Assembly (NCBI GenBank): GCA_946411525.1
Contig: CAMKEI010000016.1
Coordinates: 1 to 42,459, forward strand
Direction: 5' to 3'
Origin: an uncultured Clostridia bacterium
GTDB taxonomy: Bacteria > Bacillota > Clostridia > Christensenellales > Aristaeellaceae
DNA: 42,459 nucleotides
The notes under the pieces were generated by a model. The model was not told the DNA's origin and did not search any database. It worked only from the letters and a program-made list of their open reading frames with translations. This document shows, piece by piece, positions 17,791 through 26,614 of this stretch (position 1 is the first letter of the stretch; every line of letters starts with the position of its first letter). A program made the translations under genes and the position numbers.

Positions 17791-18489
17791 TTATCCGAAA
17801 ATTCTTTTCGGGCTGAACCCGATACTGTCACAGGAAACCAGATAATACCGAATACCGTGATGCTCCCCGGTAAACCCGTTCTGGATTCCGTTCCCGTGCA
17901 GATGTCCGTAAACCGCGGTATGTACCCCGTACGCTTCCAGCAGTTCAGTGAAAACCGTGTCTGTCTCTCCGGCCAGCAACGGCGGATAGTGGGTCATGAC
18001 AATCAACGGCCTGCCTCCTGCCTTTGACGATGCGTCTTCCAGCGCAAGGCGAAGGCGCTCCGCCTCCCGTCTGCAGATCTTCGCATCCTGCTCGCTCAGC
18101 GGCGTTTCCCTTGTCGGGATCATCCATCCCCTGGTCGCGCAGACCACCGCGTCTCCAAGATCCGCTGCGTTGTGCTGCAGGGCGGTCATTCCATCCGGCA
18201 GGGCAGCCCGCACCTGGCTGATGGAATTCCACCAGTAATCATGGTTCCCCTTGCACAGGATCTTCCTGCCCGGAAGGCAGCCGATCTCTTCAAGATCTTC
18301 GCGGGCGTCCTGAAGCTGCATCGCCCAGCTGATATCTCCGGGTATCAGCACTGTATCCTCTTCGTCCACCAGTTTCTGCCAGTTTTCCCGGATGCGCAAA
18401 AAATGCCTGTCCCACTGGGGGCCGAACACGTCCATGGGTTTATTGTCTCCCCCGGACAGGTGCAGGTCTCCGATGGCAAACAGGCTCAT
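17791..18489 (-). CDS. Calcineurin-like metallophosphoesterase
   Basis: 232 residues with all five metal-binding motifs: AIGDLHLSG, LIPGDISWAM, CKGNHDYWWNS, VMTHYPPL and VYGHLHGNG. The substrate of this family (often annotated as predicted phosphohydrolase) is not known. It has AAAGGAG before the ATG, lies 35 bases after the zinc-ribbon gene, and a strong terminator follows, so the two probably form one transcript started at the promoter near 19120. Confidence 0.9.
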   Translation of the reverse strand: MSLFAIGDLHLSGGDNKPMDVFGPQWDRHFLRIRENWQKLVDEEDTVLIPGDISWAMQLQDAREDLEEIGCLPGRKILCKGNHDYWWNSISQVRAALPDGMTALQHNAADLGDAVVCATRGWMIPTRETPLSEQDAKICRREAERLRLALEDASSKAGGRPLIVMTHYPPLLAGETDTVFTELLEAYGVHTAVYGHLHGNGIQNGFTGEHHGIRYYLVSCDSIGFSPKRIFG

Positions 18490-18524
18490 ATAATCTCCTT
18501 TATAATCGGATGGAAGGGATCCGG

Positions 18525-18941
18525 TCAGATTTCCTCGTCCTCCTCGTCGTCCTCCGCGTCCCTTTCCTCATCTTCCCGAACGTCTTCAAGGCTCATCTCA
18601 TGATCGATCTCCTCGAATTCATCGGTTTCTTCCTCTTCCACTTCAGGTATGATTTCATCCATACCGCTCACGTCATCCATATCGCCAATAGTGGCTGTAT
18701 CGACGTTTTCCGTCTCCGTATCGGGTTCGTTTTCTTCCGTGCTGTTACTTTTGTTCATCTCTCTGAGGCAGAACAGGCAGATGTCCTTCCCGGGCAGCGC
18801 GGGTTCCTCATTGCAGATACTGCACAGTTCGATCTCTTCTGAGCGGGATTCCCCTTTCATTTCCTGAAGGCATACCTTGCAGTACTTTTCATCTTCCCGG
18901 ATGTAATTCAGGTCGCAGCGGGGACATTTGACCAGATTCAT
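18525..18941 (-). CDS. Small protein with two zinc knuckles and an acidic tail, function unknown
   Basis: 138 residues. Two four-Cys sets are seen: C6xxC9 with C21xxC24 and C40xxC43 with C55xxC58, both likely to bind zinc. From about residue 68 the chain is almost entirely Asp, Glu and small residues (ending EDDEEDEEI), so probably disordered and highly charged. I recognise no named family. Such an arrangement suits protein-protein or ribosome/RNA polymerase contacts, but that is speculation. The ribosome site AAAGGAGG is strong. A promoter and about 175 bases of leader precede it. Confidence 0.8.
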   Translation of the reverse strand: MNLVKCPRCDLNYIREDEKYCKVCLQEMKGESRSEEIELCSICNEEPALPGKDICLFCLREMNKSNSTEENEPDTETENVDTATIGDMDDVSGMDEIIPEVEEEETDEFEEIDHEMSLEDVREDEERDAEDDEEDEEI

Positions 18942-19055
18942 TGGCTTTTCCTCCTTTATTTGGGAGTCATTCCCACTCTATGGTTATTCTGTGACACAAA
19001 CGGGGCATTTTTGAACACTCGCATGTGAAATAAGGGGGATTTCAGCCCCTCTCCT

Positions 19056-19110
19056 TCCACTTTTGTGGAGTTCTCCTCCACTTTTCCGCCGAAAGCGTCC
19101 CACAATCCAC
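19056..19110 (-). repeat. GTGG-centred repeats, possible MraZ-type operator
   Basis: Read on the minus strand: GTGG at 19110-19107 and 19103-19100, then AAAAGTGGA at 19085-19077 and again at 19064-19056, the last two offset by 21 bases. Between the latter lies the inverted repeat TGGAG-GAGAA-CTCCA (19080-19066). They sit just downstream of a TATAAT. Similar GTGG-rich repeats are bound by MraZ in Firmicutes, and one AAAAGTGG also precedes mraZ here (17525-17518). The repeats are directly seen; the regulator is inferred. Confidence 0.45.
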
Positions 19111-19118
19111 GGACATGG

Positions 19119-19147
19119 ATTATACTCCCGAAGGTTTCCATATGCAA
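19119..19147 (-). promoter_or_regulatory. Promoter of the zinc-ribbon/metallophosphoesterase unit
   Basis: TTGCAT (19147-19142), 17 bases, perfect TATAAT (19124-19119), in the 242-base gap after engB. The leader that follows (to 18942) holds the GTGG repeats, a small GGGG...CCCC hairpin near 19025-19050 and TGGGA-ATGAC-TCCCA just before the ribosome site. Confidence 0.65.
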
Positions 19148-19183
19148 TAGGAAAAAACTGTATTTTGGGAAAAAAGGAAAAAT

Positions 19184-19777
19184 TTATGCGTCTGCCGGGT
19201 GGAGAATCCCGTCAATCAGATTCAGCAGTTCTTCCCTGCCGGTACCGTCCTCTCCGCTGAAACAAATGATCTCCCAGGGCTGTACGCTCAGCGCCCGGCA
19301 GATTGGCGCCAGATATTTGCTTCTGGCGCCGCGGCTGATTTTATCGGCTTTGGTGGCAATCACGGAAAAAGGGATCTCCATCTCCCGCAGAAACCGGTTC
19401 ATCTGTCTGTCGTCCTCCGTAGGTTCATGGCGGATGTCCACCAGGCAGAGAACATGCCGCAGTTCATCCGCCTTGGTAAAATAATCCTGCATCATCCTGC
19501 CCCAGCGCTGCTTCTCCCGCTTGTCCACTTTGGCGAATCCGTACCCGGGTAAATCGACCAGATGAAACTCCCCGTTCAGCAGGAACACGTTCAGCAGCCG
19601 CGTTTTGCCGGGTGTTGAACTGGTGCGTGCCAGTTTGTTCCGCCGGCACAGCCTGTTTATCAGGGTGCTTTTTCCTACGTTGCTCTTGCCCGCCACTGCG
19701 ATCTGGGGCAGGCCCTTACCTTCAAACAGCCCGTAATCCGCCATGGATGTGACAAATTCCGCCGTATTGATTTCCAT
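19184..19777 (-). CDS. engB: Ribosome biogenesis GTPase EngB/YsxC
   Basis: 197 residues with the TrmE-Era-EngA-EngB GTPase set: G1 GKSNVGKS (30-37), the switch region SSTPGKTRLLN, G3 VDLPGYGFA and G4 TKADK. The family helps assemble the large ribosomal subunit. It starts 29 bases after lon with AAGGAGGGG upstream; lon-engB order is common in Firmicutes. Confidence 0.96.
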   Translation of the reverse strand: MEINTAEFVTSMADYGLFEGKGLPQIAVAGKSNVGKSTLINRLCRRNKLARTSSTPGKTRLLNVFLLNGEFHLVDLPGYGFAKVDKREKQRWGRMMQDYFTKADELRHVLCLVDIRHEPTEDDRQMNRFLREMEIPFSVIATKADKISRGARSKYLAPICRALSVQPWEIICFSGEDGTGREELLNLIDGILHPADA

Positions 19778-19806
19778 CGTTGCCTGCCCCTCCTTCCGCT
19801 TCCTGA

Positions 19807-22113
19807 TTATATGATCGCTGTTTTCAGTACTTCTTTAATGTCTTTAACCTTTACAACCCTGAACTGCTCCAGCACATGGTCAGGGATCTTCTCCAGGTCC
19901 TTCTGGTTTTCCTCCGGAATAATCAGCGTCCGGATCCCTGCCCGGTAAGCTGCCAGGGTCTTCTCCTTCAGTCCGCCGATGGGCAGTACCCGCCCCCGCA
20001 GCGTCACTTCACCGGTCATAGCCACGTCCTGCCGCACGGGTTTTCCGGTCAGAGCGCTGACCAGCGCCGTCGTCATGGTCACACCCGCCGAGGGGCCATC
20101 CTTAGGCACAGCGCCTTCCGGCACATGGATATGGATATCGATACCCTGGTAAAAATCCTTCTGCAGGCCCAGTTCTTCGCTGTGCGCGCGGACCCAGCTG
20201 AACGCCGCTTCCGCGGATTCCTTCATAACATCCCCAAGCTGGCCGGTCAGCTTCAGGCCTCCCTTGCCGATCATTGTGGTGCATTCCACTTCCAGCAGTT
20301 CGCCGCCGACAGTGGTGTATGCCAATCCGTTTACGACGCCGACCCTTGGTTCTTTCTCCGGCGGCTCCCGCAGATAGCGCGGCGCGCCGAGCATTTCCCG
20401 CAGTCCTTTCCGGGTTATGGTCATCGAGCGCTTCCCCTGGTCCAGCATTCTCACCGCCGCCTTGCGGCAGAGTTTTGCGGCCGTCCGTTCAAGCGTACGG
20501 ACTCCTGCCTCCCGGGTATAATCCTCGATCATTCGCTTCAGGACTTCATCGCCGGCTTTCAGGGCGTTCGCTTTCATACCGTGCTCCCTGATCTGCTTGG
20601 GCAGCAGATGGCGCTTAAGGATCTGCAGTTTCTCCTCCTCCGTATAGCTGGGCACCTCGATCAATTCCATCCGGTCCAGCAGCGGGGCGGGGATCGTCTC
20701 CATATTGTTGGCGGTGGTGATGAACATCACCTTGCTCAGGTCGAACGGCAGTTCCAGGTAATGGTCACGGAAAGCGTGATTCTGTTCGGAGTCCAGCACT
20801 TCCAGCATGGCGGAAGCCGGATCTCCTCTGAAATCACCGCTCATCTTGTCAATCTCGTCAAAAAGGAATACGGGGTTGCAGGTCCCCGCCTGCTTAATAC
20901 CGGCAATGATCCGACCGGGAATGGAACCGATATATGTCCGTCGGTGACCGCGGATCTCAGCTTCATCCCGGACGCCGCCGAGGCTGACCTGCACGAACCT
21001 CCGGCCCACCGCTTCGGCGATTGCCTTGACAATGCTGGTCTTGCCCACGCCGGGCGGTCCTACAAAGCAGAGGATCGGGCCCTTCATGTCCTTCTTCAGC
21101 TGCAGCACCGCCAGATATTCGATAATCCGTTCCTTGACGTCTTCCAGGCCGTAATGGTCCCGGTTCAGGATCTCCCTGGCCCGGTTCAGATCCAGATTGT
21201 CTTCCGTTTCCTTTCCCCAGGGAAGGTCCAGGATCCATTCCACATAGGTCTGGCTCACAGAACTTTCCGGACTGCCCGGCGCCATGCGCGCCAGTCGGTC
21301 CAGTTCCTTTTCACATTTGCTCCGCGCTTCCTCGTTCAGCGGTGTTTCGGCCAGCCGCTTGCGCAGATCGGCAGTTTCCGTCTCGTCTCCGTCGCCGAGT
21401 TCGGTCTGGATCGCCTTGATCTGCTCCCGCAGATAATAGTCCTTCTGGTTCTTTTCCACCTGTTTCCTGATCCTGGCCTGGATCTGTTTCTCAGTATCCG
21501 CCATATCAGTTTCCCGCATCAGGATCGCACAAACCTTCTCCAGCCTTGCAACCGGATTCAGTTCGTTCAGGATTTCCTGGCGGTCTTCCCGCTTGGTCAG
21601 TACATTGGCTGCCAGCAGATCCGCCGCCTCTCCCGGTTTCTCAATCGCGTGAATCGATTCCACAGTGTCCTGGCTGACCCGCTGGGAAGCCCGGGCGTAT
21701 TCCTCAAACAGATCCTGCGCAGTGCGCAGGAGCGCCTTGGCTTCCGCCGAACGGACCGCCTTGTCCTCGCAGACTTTGATCACTGCCTTCATGCAGTCGT
21801 CATTGCCGGTCATTTCCTGGATGATACCGCGGGCCGCTCCTTCCACAAGCACACGGATATTTTCCCCGGGCAGATTCATCACCTGTCTGATCTCTGCGAC
21901 GGTTCCGACCTTGCACAGGTCCTTCCAGCCGGGATCTTCCGTATCGTCGTTCTTCTGGCTGATCAGAAAAACTTTCTGTTGGTCCATCATACCCTGCTCA
22001 AGGGCTGCCAGGGACTTTTTTCTGCCTACGTCAAAATGCAGGACCATGTTCGGAAAGAGCATCAGTCCCCTTAAAGGCAGTACAGGCAATTCGATTGTCT
22101 GGTTTTTTTTCAT
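19807..22113 (-). CDS. lon: ATP-dependent protease La (Lon)
   Basis: 768 residues, normal length. An N-terminal substrate-binding LAN domain ([21 protein letters not shown]), a helical linker, an AAA+ module with GPPGVGKTS and FLFDEIDKM, and the C-terminal protease with Ser675 in [10 protein letters not shown] and Lys718 in GGLKEK. It degrades misfolded and some regulatory proteins in the cytosol. It lies 16 bases after clpX with GAGG before the ATG. No CIRCE or CtsR-like site was seen, so it is probably read through from the tig promoter. Confidence 0.98.
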   Translation of the reverse strand: MKKNQTIELPVLPLRGLMLFPNMVLHFDVGRKKSLAALEQGMMDQQKVFLISQKNDDTEDPGWKDLCKVGTVAEIRQVMNLPGENIRVLVEGAARGIIQEMTGNDDCMKAVIKVCEDKAVRSAEAKALLRTAQDLFEEYARASQRVSQDTVESIHAIEKPGEAADLLAANVLTKREDRQEILNELNPVARLEKVCAILMRETDMADTEKQIQARIRKQVEKNQKDYYLREQIKAIQTELGDGDETETADLRKRLAETPLNEEARSKCEKELDRLARMAPGSPESSVSQTYVEWILDLPWGKETEDNLDLNRAREILNRDHYGLEDVKERIIEYLAVLQLKKDMKGPILCFVGPPGVGKTSIVKAIAEAVGRRFVQVSLGGVRDEAEIRGHRRTYIGSIPGRIIAGIKQAGTCNPVFLFDEIDKMSGDFRGDPASAMLEVLDSEQNHAFRDHYLELPFDLSKVMFITTANNMETIPAPLLDRMELIEVPSYTEEEKLQILKRHLLPKQIREHGMKANALKAGDEVLKRMIEDYTREAGVRTLERTAAKLCRKAAVRMLDQGKRSMTITRKGLREMLGAPRYLREPPEKEPRVGVVNGLAYTTVGGELLEVECTTMIGKGGLKLTGQLGDVMKESAEAAFSWVRAHSEELGLQKDFYQGIDIHIHVPEGAVPKDGPSAGVTMTTALVSALTGKPVRQDVAMTGEVTLRGRVLPIGGLKEKTLAAYRAGIRTLIIPEENQKDLEKIPDHVLEQFRVVKVKDIKEVLKTAII

Positions 22114-22129
22114 GATATCCTCTTATTGA

Positions 22130-23428
22130 TTACGATGCGTCCGTTTCGTCCGTCTTTTTCTTTTCCGTTCTTCTGGAAGTCCGTTTGCCGACTCCGGAGA
22201 TCAGTGTAGGCTTTCCGCCATTCACAGCCTCCTTTGTGATAATACATTCATTGACGTCCGGCATGCCCGGCAGCTCAAACATAGTATCCAGCATCGCGTC
22301 CTCTATGATGGCACGCAGGCCCCGGGCGCCGCACTTGCGTTCAATCGCCTGGCAGGCAATGGAACGGATGGCATCCTCCTCGAAAGTCAGACGGATACCG
22401 TCCATATCCAGCAGTGCTTCATACTGTTTGCAAAGCGCATTCTTCGGTTCTGTAAGAATACGGATCAGCGCGTCCTCATCCAGGCCTTCCAGTGTCACCA
22501 CGATAGGCAGGCGGCCGACAAATTCCGGAATCAGGCCGTATTTGGTCAGATCCTCCGGCCGAACATCCTTCAGCGCGTCTGTTCGGGAAGGGTCGCGCTG
22601 GCTCTGGATTTCCGCTCCGAATCCCAGCGTTTTCTTTCCGATCCGGTTCTCGATAATCGGAACCAGACCGTCGAAAGCGCCGCCGCAGATAAACAGGATA
22701 TTGGTCGTATCGATCCTGACCATTTCCTGATGCGGATGTTTCCTTCCGCCCTGGGGCGGAACCGCTGCTTCCGTTCCTTCCAGAATCTTCAGCAGCGCCT
22801 GCTGGACGCCTTCACCGCTGACGTCCCGGGTGATGGACATATTCTCACCCTTTCGGGCGATTTTATCGATTTCATCAATGTATACAATGCCCCGCTGGGC
22901 CTTTTCAATATCCCAGTCCGCCGCCTGGATCAGTCTCAGCAGAATCGTCTCAACGTCGTCGCCTACATAGCCGGCTTCAGTCACACTGGTAGCGTCGGCT
23001 ATGGCGAAAGGAACTTCCAGGATTTTTGCGAGCGTCTGGGCCAGATAGGTCTTGCCGCTTCCGGTCGGCCCAAGAAGCAGTATGTTGCTCTTCTGAAGCT
23101 CCACATCGTTCCGCTTTGTTTTCCGGTTGATACGCTTGTAATGGTTGTAGACCGCCACACTCAGTGCGCGCTTGGCCCGCTCCTGGCCGATAACATATTC
23201 ATCCAGAGTTTTTTTCATCTCGGCGGGTGAAGGAAGTTTCACCGGACCGATCTGCTCCTGCGCTTCATCTCCGGTCAGGAATTCCTCATCGTTCAGGATT
23301 TCATTGCAAAGAGCAATGCACTCGTTGCAGATATAAACGTTCGGCCCGGCCACCAGCCGGTTGACCATACGCTGTTCCTTCCCGCAGAAGGAACACCGCG
23401 GCGTCTGTCTGCCGTAATTGTTTGCCAT
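22130..23428 (-). CDS. clpX: ClpX unfoldase
   Basis: 432 residues. An N-terminal zinc-binding domain (C12xxC15, C34xxC37), then AAA+ with Walker A GPTGSGKT (120-127), Walker [14 protein letters not shown], and the ClpP-contact IGF-type loop region near [11 protein letters not shown]. The C-terminal tail is unusually charged ([16 protein letters not shown]). ClpX feeds tagged proteins into ClpP; its gene starts 9 bases after the clpP stop, so the two are co-expressed. Confidence 0.98.
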   Translation of the reverse strand: MANNYGRQTPRCSFCGKEQRMVNRLVAGPNVYICNECIALCNEILNDEEFLTGDEAQEQIGPVKLPSPAEMKKTLDEYVIGQERAKRALSVAVYNHYKRINRKTKRNDVELQKSNILLLGPTGSGKTYLAQTLAKILEVPFAIADATSVTEAGYVGDDVETILLRLIQAADWDIEKAQRGIVYIDEIDKIARKGENMSITRDVSGEGVQQALLKILEGTEAAVPPQGGRKHPHQEMVRIDTTNILFICGGAFDGLVPIIENRIGKKTLGFGAEIQSQRDPSRTDALKDVRPEDLTKYGLIPEFVGRLPIVVTLEGLDEDALIRILTEPKNALCKQYEALLDMDGIRLTFEEDAIRSIACQAIERKCGARGLRAIIEDAMLDTMFELPGMPDVNECIITKEAVNGGKPTLISGVGKRTSRRTEKKKTDETDAS

Positions 23429-23437
23429 GGCATACCC

Positions 23438-24034
23438 TCACTTCTTCTGCTTGTCCCGCGGCTGATAGATCTCGTCGATGATATGATACTCCAGCGCTTC
23501 CCCGGCGCTCATGAAATAGTCCCTTTCCACGTCCGCCTGAATTTTCTTCAGGGGCTGACCGGTCATTTCCGCCATCATGGCAGTCATCTTTTTCTTGGTC
23601 TTCATCAGCCATTCCGCACGGATCGCCACGTCGGTCGCCTGTCCCTGGGCGCCGCCCAGCGGCTGATGAATCATAACCTCTGCGTTGGGCAGTGCGAGCC
23701 GTTTACCCTTTTCACCGGCCATCAGCAAAAACGCGCCCATGCTCGCTGCCATACCGACGCAGACGGTGCGGACCTGTGGTCTGATGTACTTCATCGTGTC
23801 GTAAATCGCCATGCCTGCTGTCACGGATCCGCCGGGACTGTTGATATACAGGCTGATGTCGCTGTCCGGGTCTTCCATCTCCAGGAACAGCAGCTGCGCG
23901 ACGACCAGATTGGCCGTGTCATCCGTTATCTCCCCGCCGAGGAATACGATCCGGTCCTTCAGCAGCCTGGAATAGATATCGTAGGAGCGTTCTCCCCTGT
24001 TCGTCTGTTCAATGACCATCGGGATAAGCGGCAT
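23438..24034 (-). CDS. clpP: ClpP protease subunit
   Basis: 198 residues. The catalytic triad is visible: Ser98 in [11 protein letters not shown], His123 in [10 protein letters not shown], Asp172 in VERDYFMSA. Fourteen subunits form the chamber that cuts proteins delivered by ClpX. AAAGGAGG precedes the ATG. A GC-rich palindrome lies between it and tig. Confidence 0.98.
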   Translation of the reverse strand: MPLIPMVIEQTNRGERSYDIYSRLLKDRIVFLGGEITDDTANLVVAQLLFLEMEDPDSDISLYINSPGGSVTAGMAIYDTMKYIRPQVRTVCVGMAASMGAFLLMAGEKGKRLALPNAEVMIHQPLGGAQGQATDVAIRAEWLMKTKKKMTAMMAEMTGQPLKKIQADVERDYFMSAGEALEYHIIDEIYQPRDKQKK

Positions 24035-24059
24035 ATCGGTTCCTCCTTTGACTGAAACG

Positions 24060-24079
24060 GGCGGCCCGGCCGGGCCGCC
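24060..24079 (-). other. GC-only 20-base palindrome between tig and clpP
   Basis: Bases 24060-24079 form a perfect palindrome made only of G and C, able to fold as an 8-base-pair stem with a GGCC loop. The minus-strand continuation is CGTTTCAG, a poor T-run, so it may be a leaky terminator, an RNA processing or stability site, or nothing. It fills most of the 57-base gap. Confidence 0.45.
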
Positions 24080-24091
24080 GTACAGTGAACA

Positions 24092-25549
24092 TTATTCAGC
24101 GTTTGTTTTCCTGGCCGTCTCTTTGGCGGCAGGCTTTTTTTCGGGTTTTTCTTCTGCGGGAGTTTCCTCGCTCTCAGCCTTCTTGGCGGACTTCTTCGCG
24201 GCAGGTTTCTTTGCGGCGGGCTTCTTCTCCGTCTTCTTTTCTTCCGGTTCTTCAGCCTTCTTCTCCGAGATCTTTGCGTCTTTCTTCAGCAGATCCAGCA
24301 CCAGGCGGATTGCAGCGTTATCCTTCAGATACCCTTTCTGCTCATCTGTCAGGCTCTTTTTGAAGGTCTCGACCTCCTGGCCCATCTGTTCGGCCTGGTC
24401 GGCAATCGCCTTCTCGATGTCCGCTTCCGTGGGCTCAATCTTCTCGGCCTTGCGGATCGCCTCGATGACCAGCTCGATCCGGACCCGCTTCTCAGCTTCG
24501 GGTTTATACATCTGCTTCAGACCGTCCATCGTCTGGCCGGTATACTTCAGATAATCCTCCATCCGCAGACCCTGATAGCTCATCCGCATCGCCATTTCAC
24601 GGACCATGTAGTCTGCCTGATCTTCAATCATGGCTTCGGGAATATCGATCTTCGCATTCTCCGCGGCTTTTTCGACCAGCGCGTTCTCAACGGACGCATC
24701 ATTGTTCCTGTTGATGCGGTCGGTCAGTTCCTTGACGATGCTGGCTTTATAGTCATTGAAGGTGTCGAACTCACTGATATCCGCTGCGAAATCGTCGTCC
24801 AGTTCCGGTACTTCAGTCTTCTGGATGCCGTTAACCTTTACATGGAACACAGCGTCCTTGCCCTTGAGTTCTTCCGCGTGATACTCATCCGGGAACCTGA
24901 CCTGAAGGTCCTTCTCCTCGCCGATCTGCATGCCGACCATCTGTTCCTCGAAACCGGGGATAAACTGATGGCTGCCGATCGTCAGGGTCTGCCCCTGTGC
25001 AGTGCCGCCGGCAAATGCAACGCCGTCCACAGAACCGGCGTAATCCAGGTTTACCGTGTCTCCCTCTTCAATGGGACGGTCGTCCACGTCAATGGTGCGG
25101 CTGGCCTTTTTCCGGTCTTCCTCGATGCGGGCGTCCACCATCTCGTCCGTCAGCTTCTGAATGTCGGTTTCGACTGCCAGTCCCTTATATTCGCCCAGTT
25201 CAACGTCAGGACGGACAAACACTTCCAGATGGAATTTCAGGTCCTTGCCGGCGCCGATTTCATCCAGGTCAATCTGAGGCTGATCTACGGGCTTGAGATC
25301 GTATTTTTCAACAGCCGCGCGATACACATCCGGGAAAACGATCTCAAAAGCGTCATCATAAAAAATGCTCTCGCCGTACAGCGTCTCGATCATCCTTCTC
25401 GGAGCCTTACCCTTCCGGAAACCCGGCACGTTAATCCGCTTGCGCAGCTTAAGGAACGCCTCCTGCATTGCTTCGTCAAACTGTTCCGCGGGGACGGTAA
25501 ATGTCAGCTTTGCTTTGTTTCCGGACAGCTTCTCGTAGGTGTGGCTCAT
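24092..25549 (-). CDS. tig: Trigger factor with long Lys/Ala/Glu tail
   Basis: 485 residues versus about 430 in typical trigger factor. N-terminal ribosome-binding domain (FRKGKAPRRMIETLYG near 45-60 is the ribosome signature region), FKBP-type prolyl isomerase domain at about 155-240 (EEGDTVNLDYAGSVDG, FIPGFEEQMVGM), then the helical chaperone domain. From about residue 422 a low-complexity tail of some 60 residues follows, with repeated KKPAAKK and EEK blocks. It chaperones nascent chains at the ribosome exit. It has its own promoter and heads the tig-clpP-clpX-lon-engB series. Confidence 0.96.
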   Translation of the reverse strand: MSHTYEKLSGNKAKLTFTVPAEQFDEAMQEAFLKLRKRINVPGFRKGKAPRRMIETLYGESIFYDDAFEIVFPDVYRAAVEKYDLKPVDQPQIDLDEIGAGKDLKFHLEVFVRPDVELGEYKGLAVETDIQKLTDEMVDARIEEDRKKASRTIDVDDRPIEEGDTVNLDYAGSVDGVAFAGGTAQGQTLTIGSHQFIPGFEEQMVGMQIGEEKDLQVRFPDEYHAEELKGKDAVFHVKVNGIQKTEVPELDDDFAADISEFDTFNDYKASIVKELTDRINRNNDASVENALVEKAAENAKIDIPEAMIEDQADYMVREMAMRMSYQGLRMEDYLKYTGQTMDGLKQMYKPEAEKRVRIELVIEAIRKAEKIEPTEADIEKAIADQAEQMGQEVETFKKSLTDEQKGYLKDNAAIRLVLDLLKKDAKISEKKAEEPEEKKTEKKPAAKKPAAKKSAKKAESEETPAEEKPEKKPAAKETARKTNAE

Positions 25550-25586
25550 GAATATCTTTCCTCCTGAATCATTTCAGCATAAAACA

Positions 25587-25607
25587 GCGGTGCGTATAAT
25601 ACACCGC
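25587..25607 (-). promoter_or_regulatory. Inverted repeat in the tig leader
   Basis: GCGGTG (25587-25592) and CACCGC (25602-25607) flank 9 bases, just after the -10 box, at the probable transcription start. The layout recalls a heat-shock operator such as CIRCE, but the sequence is unrelated to it. It could be an operator or a small 5' hairpin. Confidence 0.4.
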
Positions 25608-25612
25608 ATGGC

Positions 25613-25641
25613 ATTCTAACATAAGTTCCCTTGCATTGCAA
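25613..25641 (-). promoter_or_regulatory. Promoter of tig-clpP-clpX-lon-engB
   Basis: TTGCAA (25641-25636), 17 bases, TAGAAT (25618-25613), lying 64 bases before the tig ATG and 15 bases after the preceding gene. No other clear promoter occurs within the series down to engB. Confidence 0.7.
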
Positions 25642-25655
25642 CAGTTTTAAAGGGC

Positions 25656-26609
25656 TCACCAGGGATCCTTCTCTGCCGGCAGCAGTTCGGAAGTGCCGAC
25701 TGCCAGAATATCGCTGGTCCTCCTGGAGGACAGGGGCTTTTTCCGGTCTTTCAGCCTGCACAGCTGGTGTCCCATAAAGACGATACAGGCAGTCTCTCCG
25801 CCGTCCAGGTTGAACCCCAGGGTGCACCCTTTGTCCATCAGCTTCTCGGCAAGGAACCGGATCCCGTCGCCCTTGCTCCGCTTGATCCGTCCTTCCAGCA
25901 TCATAAACCAGTAATGGCCCTTCTCCACCATGCCCACCGCCGTCCGCTGAGCGTGGCTGGTCCCGTATTTGCTCAGCGCCTGCTCGTTCAGTTCTCCGTC
26001 CCGGATCAGAATCGGGCCAAAGGCCAGCACGTCTGTTGCGCCTGCCTCCAGGTATTCTTCCGCCGTGAGCTCGTCGCTTCCGTAAACCTTCATATCGCCG
26101 TCCGGCCAGATCGCAAGGCAGTCAAGATTCGGAAAGTCCTTGGCTCCCTGTTTTTTGGTCCTGTCCGACAGGATTTTCCCGTCCCGGATGATGATACCGG
26201 GTCTGCTCTTCTTCTGCTGCAGCCTCAGCTGGGCAAAGTCGCTGGAAACAGCGAGCACCGAACCGTACTTCCGGGCAATCTTGTAGGGATACTCCATATT
26301 GGCGGCTTTTTTCCAGTTTTCCGGATCGTTGGCAACCATCCGGGGACCCGGGCTTCCCTCCGCGCAGAACACCTCAGCCTCATACCAGACTCTGGCAGGC
26401 TTTTTCTGTTCCCTGCGGTAGATCTCTACCCGAAGCGTTTCGCTGGCGTACCGCCAGACGCCGTTCTCCACGTCTTCAAAAACAAACTCTCCGGAATCCA
26501 GAAAACCGGCATCGTTCAATGCCGGAAATGTTCCATCTTCAGCCATGGCGCCTGCTGTCCCCCACAGGAGCAGCAGCGCCAGCAGCAATGCTATCCTATT
26601 TCTGATCAT
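25656..26609 (-). CDS. Secreted phosphodiester glycosidase (NAGPA family)
   Basis: 317 residues with a signal peptide (MIRNRIALLLALLLLWGTAG ending AMA) and one phosphodiester glycosidase domain: VLAVSSDFAQL, GIIIRDGKIL, LAFGPILIRDGELNEQ, RTAVGMVEKGHYWFMMLEGR and FNLDGGETACIVFMG. The family hydrolyses sugar-phosphodiester bonds, as in uncovering mannose-6-phosphate in animals; bacterial substrates are mostly unknown, with wall polymers or glycans plausible. It follows purC by 5 bases with AGGA inside the purC end, so it is on the purC transcript. The domain is a clear paralogue of residues 500-806 of the protein at 230-2650. Confidence 0.88.
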   Translation of the reverse strand: MIRNRIALLLALLLLWGTAGAMAEDGTFPALNDAGFLDSGEFVFEDVENGVWRYASETLRVEIYRREQKKPARVWYEAEVFCAEGSPGPRMVANDPENWKKAANMEYPYKIARKYGSVLAVSSDFAQLRLQQKKSRPGIIIRDGKILSDRTKKQGAKDFPNLDCLAIWPDGDMKVYGSDELTAEEYLEAGATDVLAFGPILIRDGELNEQALSKYGTSHAQRTAVGMVEKGHYWFMMLEGRIKRSKGDGIRFLAEKLMDKGCTLGFNLDGGETACIVFMGHQLCRLKDRKKPLSSRRTSDILAVGTSELLPAEKDPW

Positions 26610-26614
26610 ATTCT

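Noticed and set aside
18956-19147. Possible 63-residue protein in the gap after engB
   Set aside because: Its frame covers the -35/-10 boxes and GTGG repeats and has no ribosome site; the region is better explained as promoter and leader.
19876-22074. Plus-strand open frame of 732 codons
   Set aside because: Exact antisense of lon, rich in His, Arg and Gln as complement frames are; no domain recognised.
25587-25607. CIRCE heat-shock operator ahead of tig
   Set aside because: Arm and spacer layout is similar, but the arms (GCGGTG/CACCGC) do not resemble TTAGCACTC; kept only as an unnamed inverted repeat.
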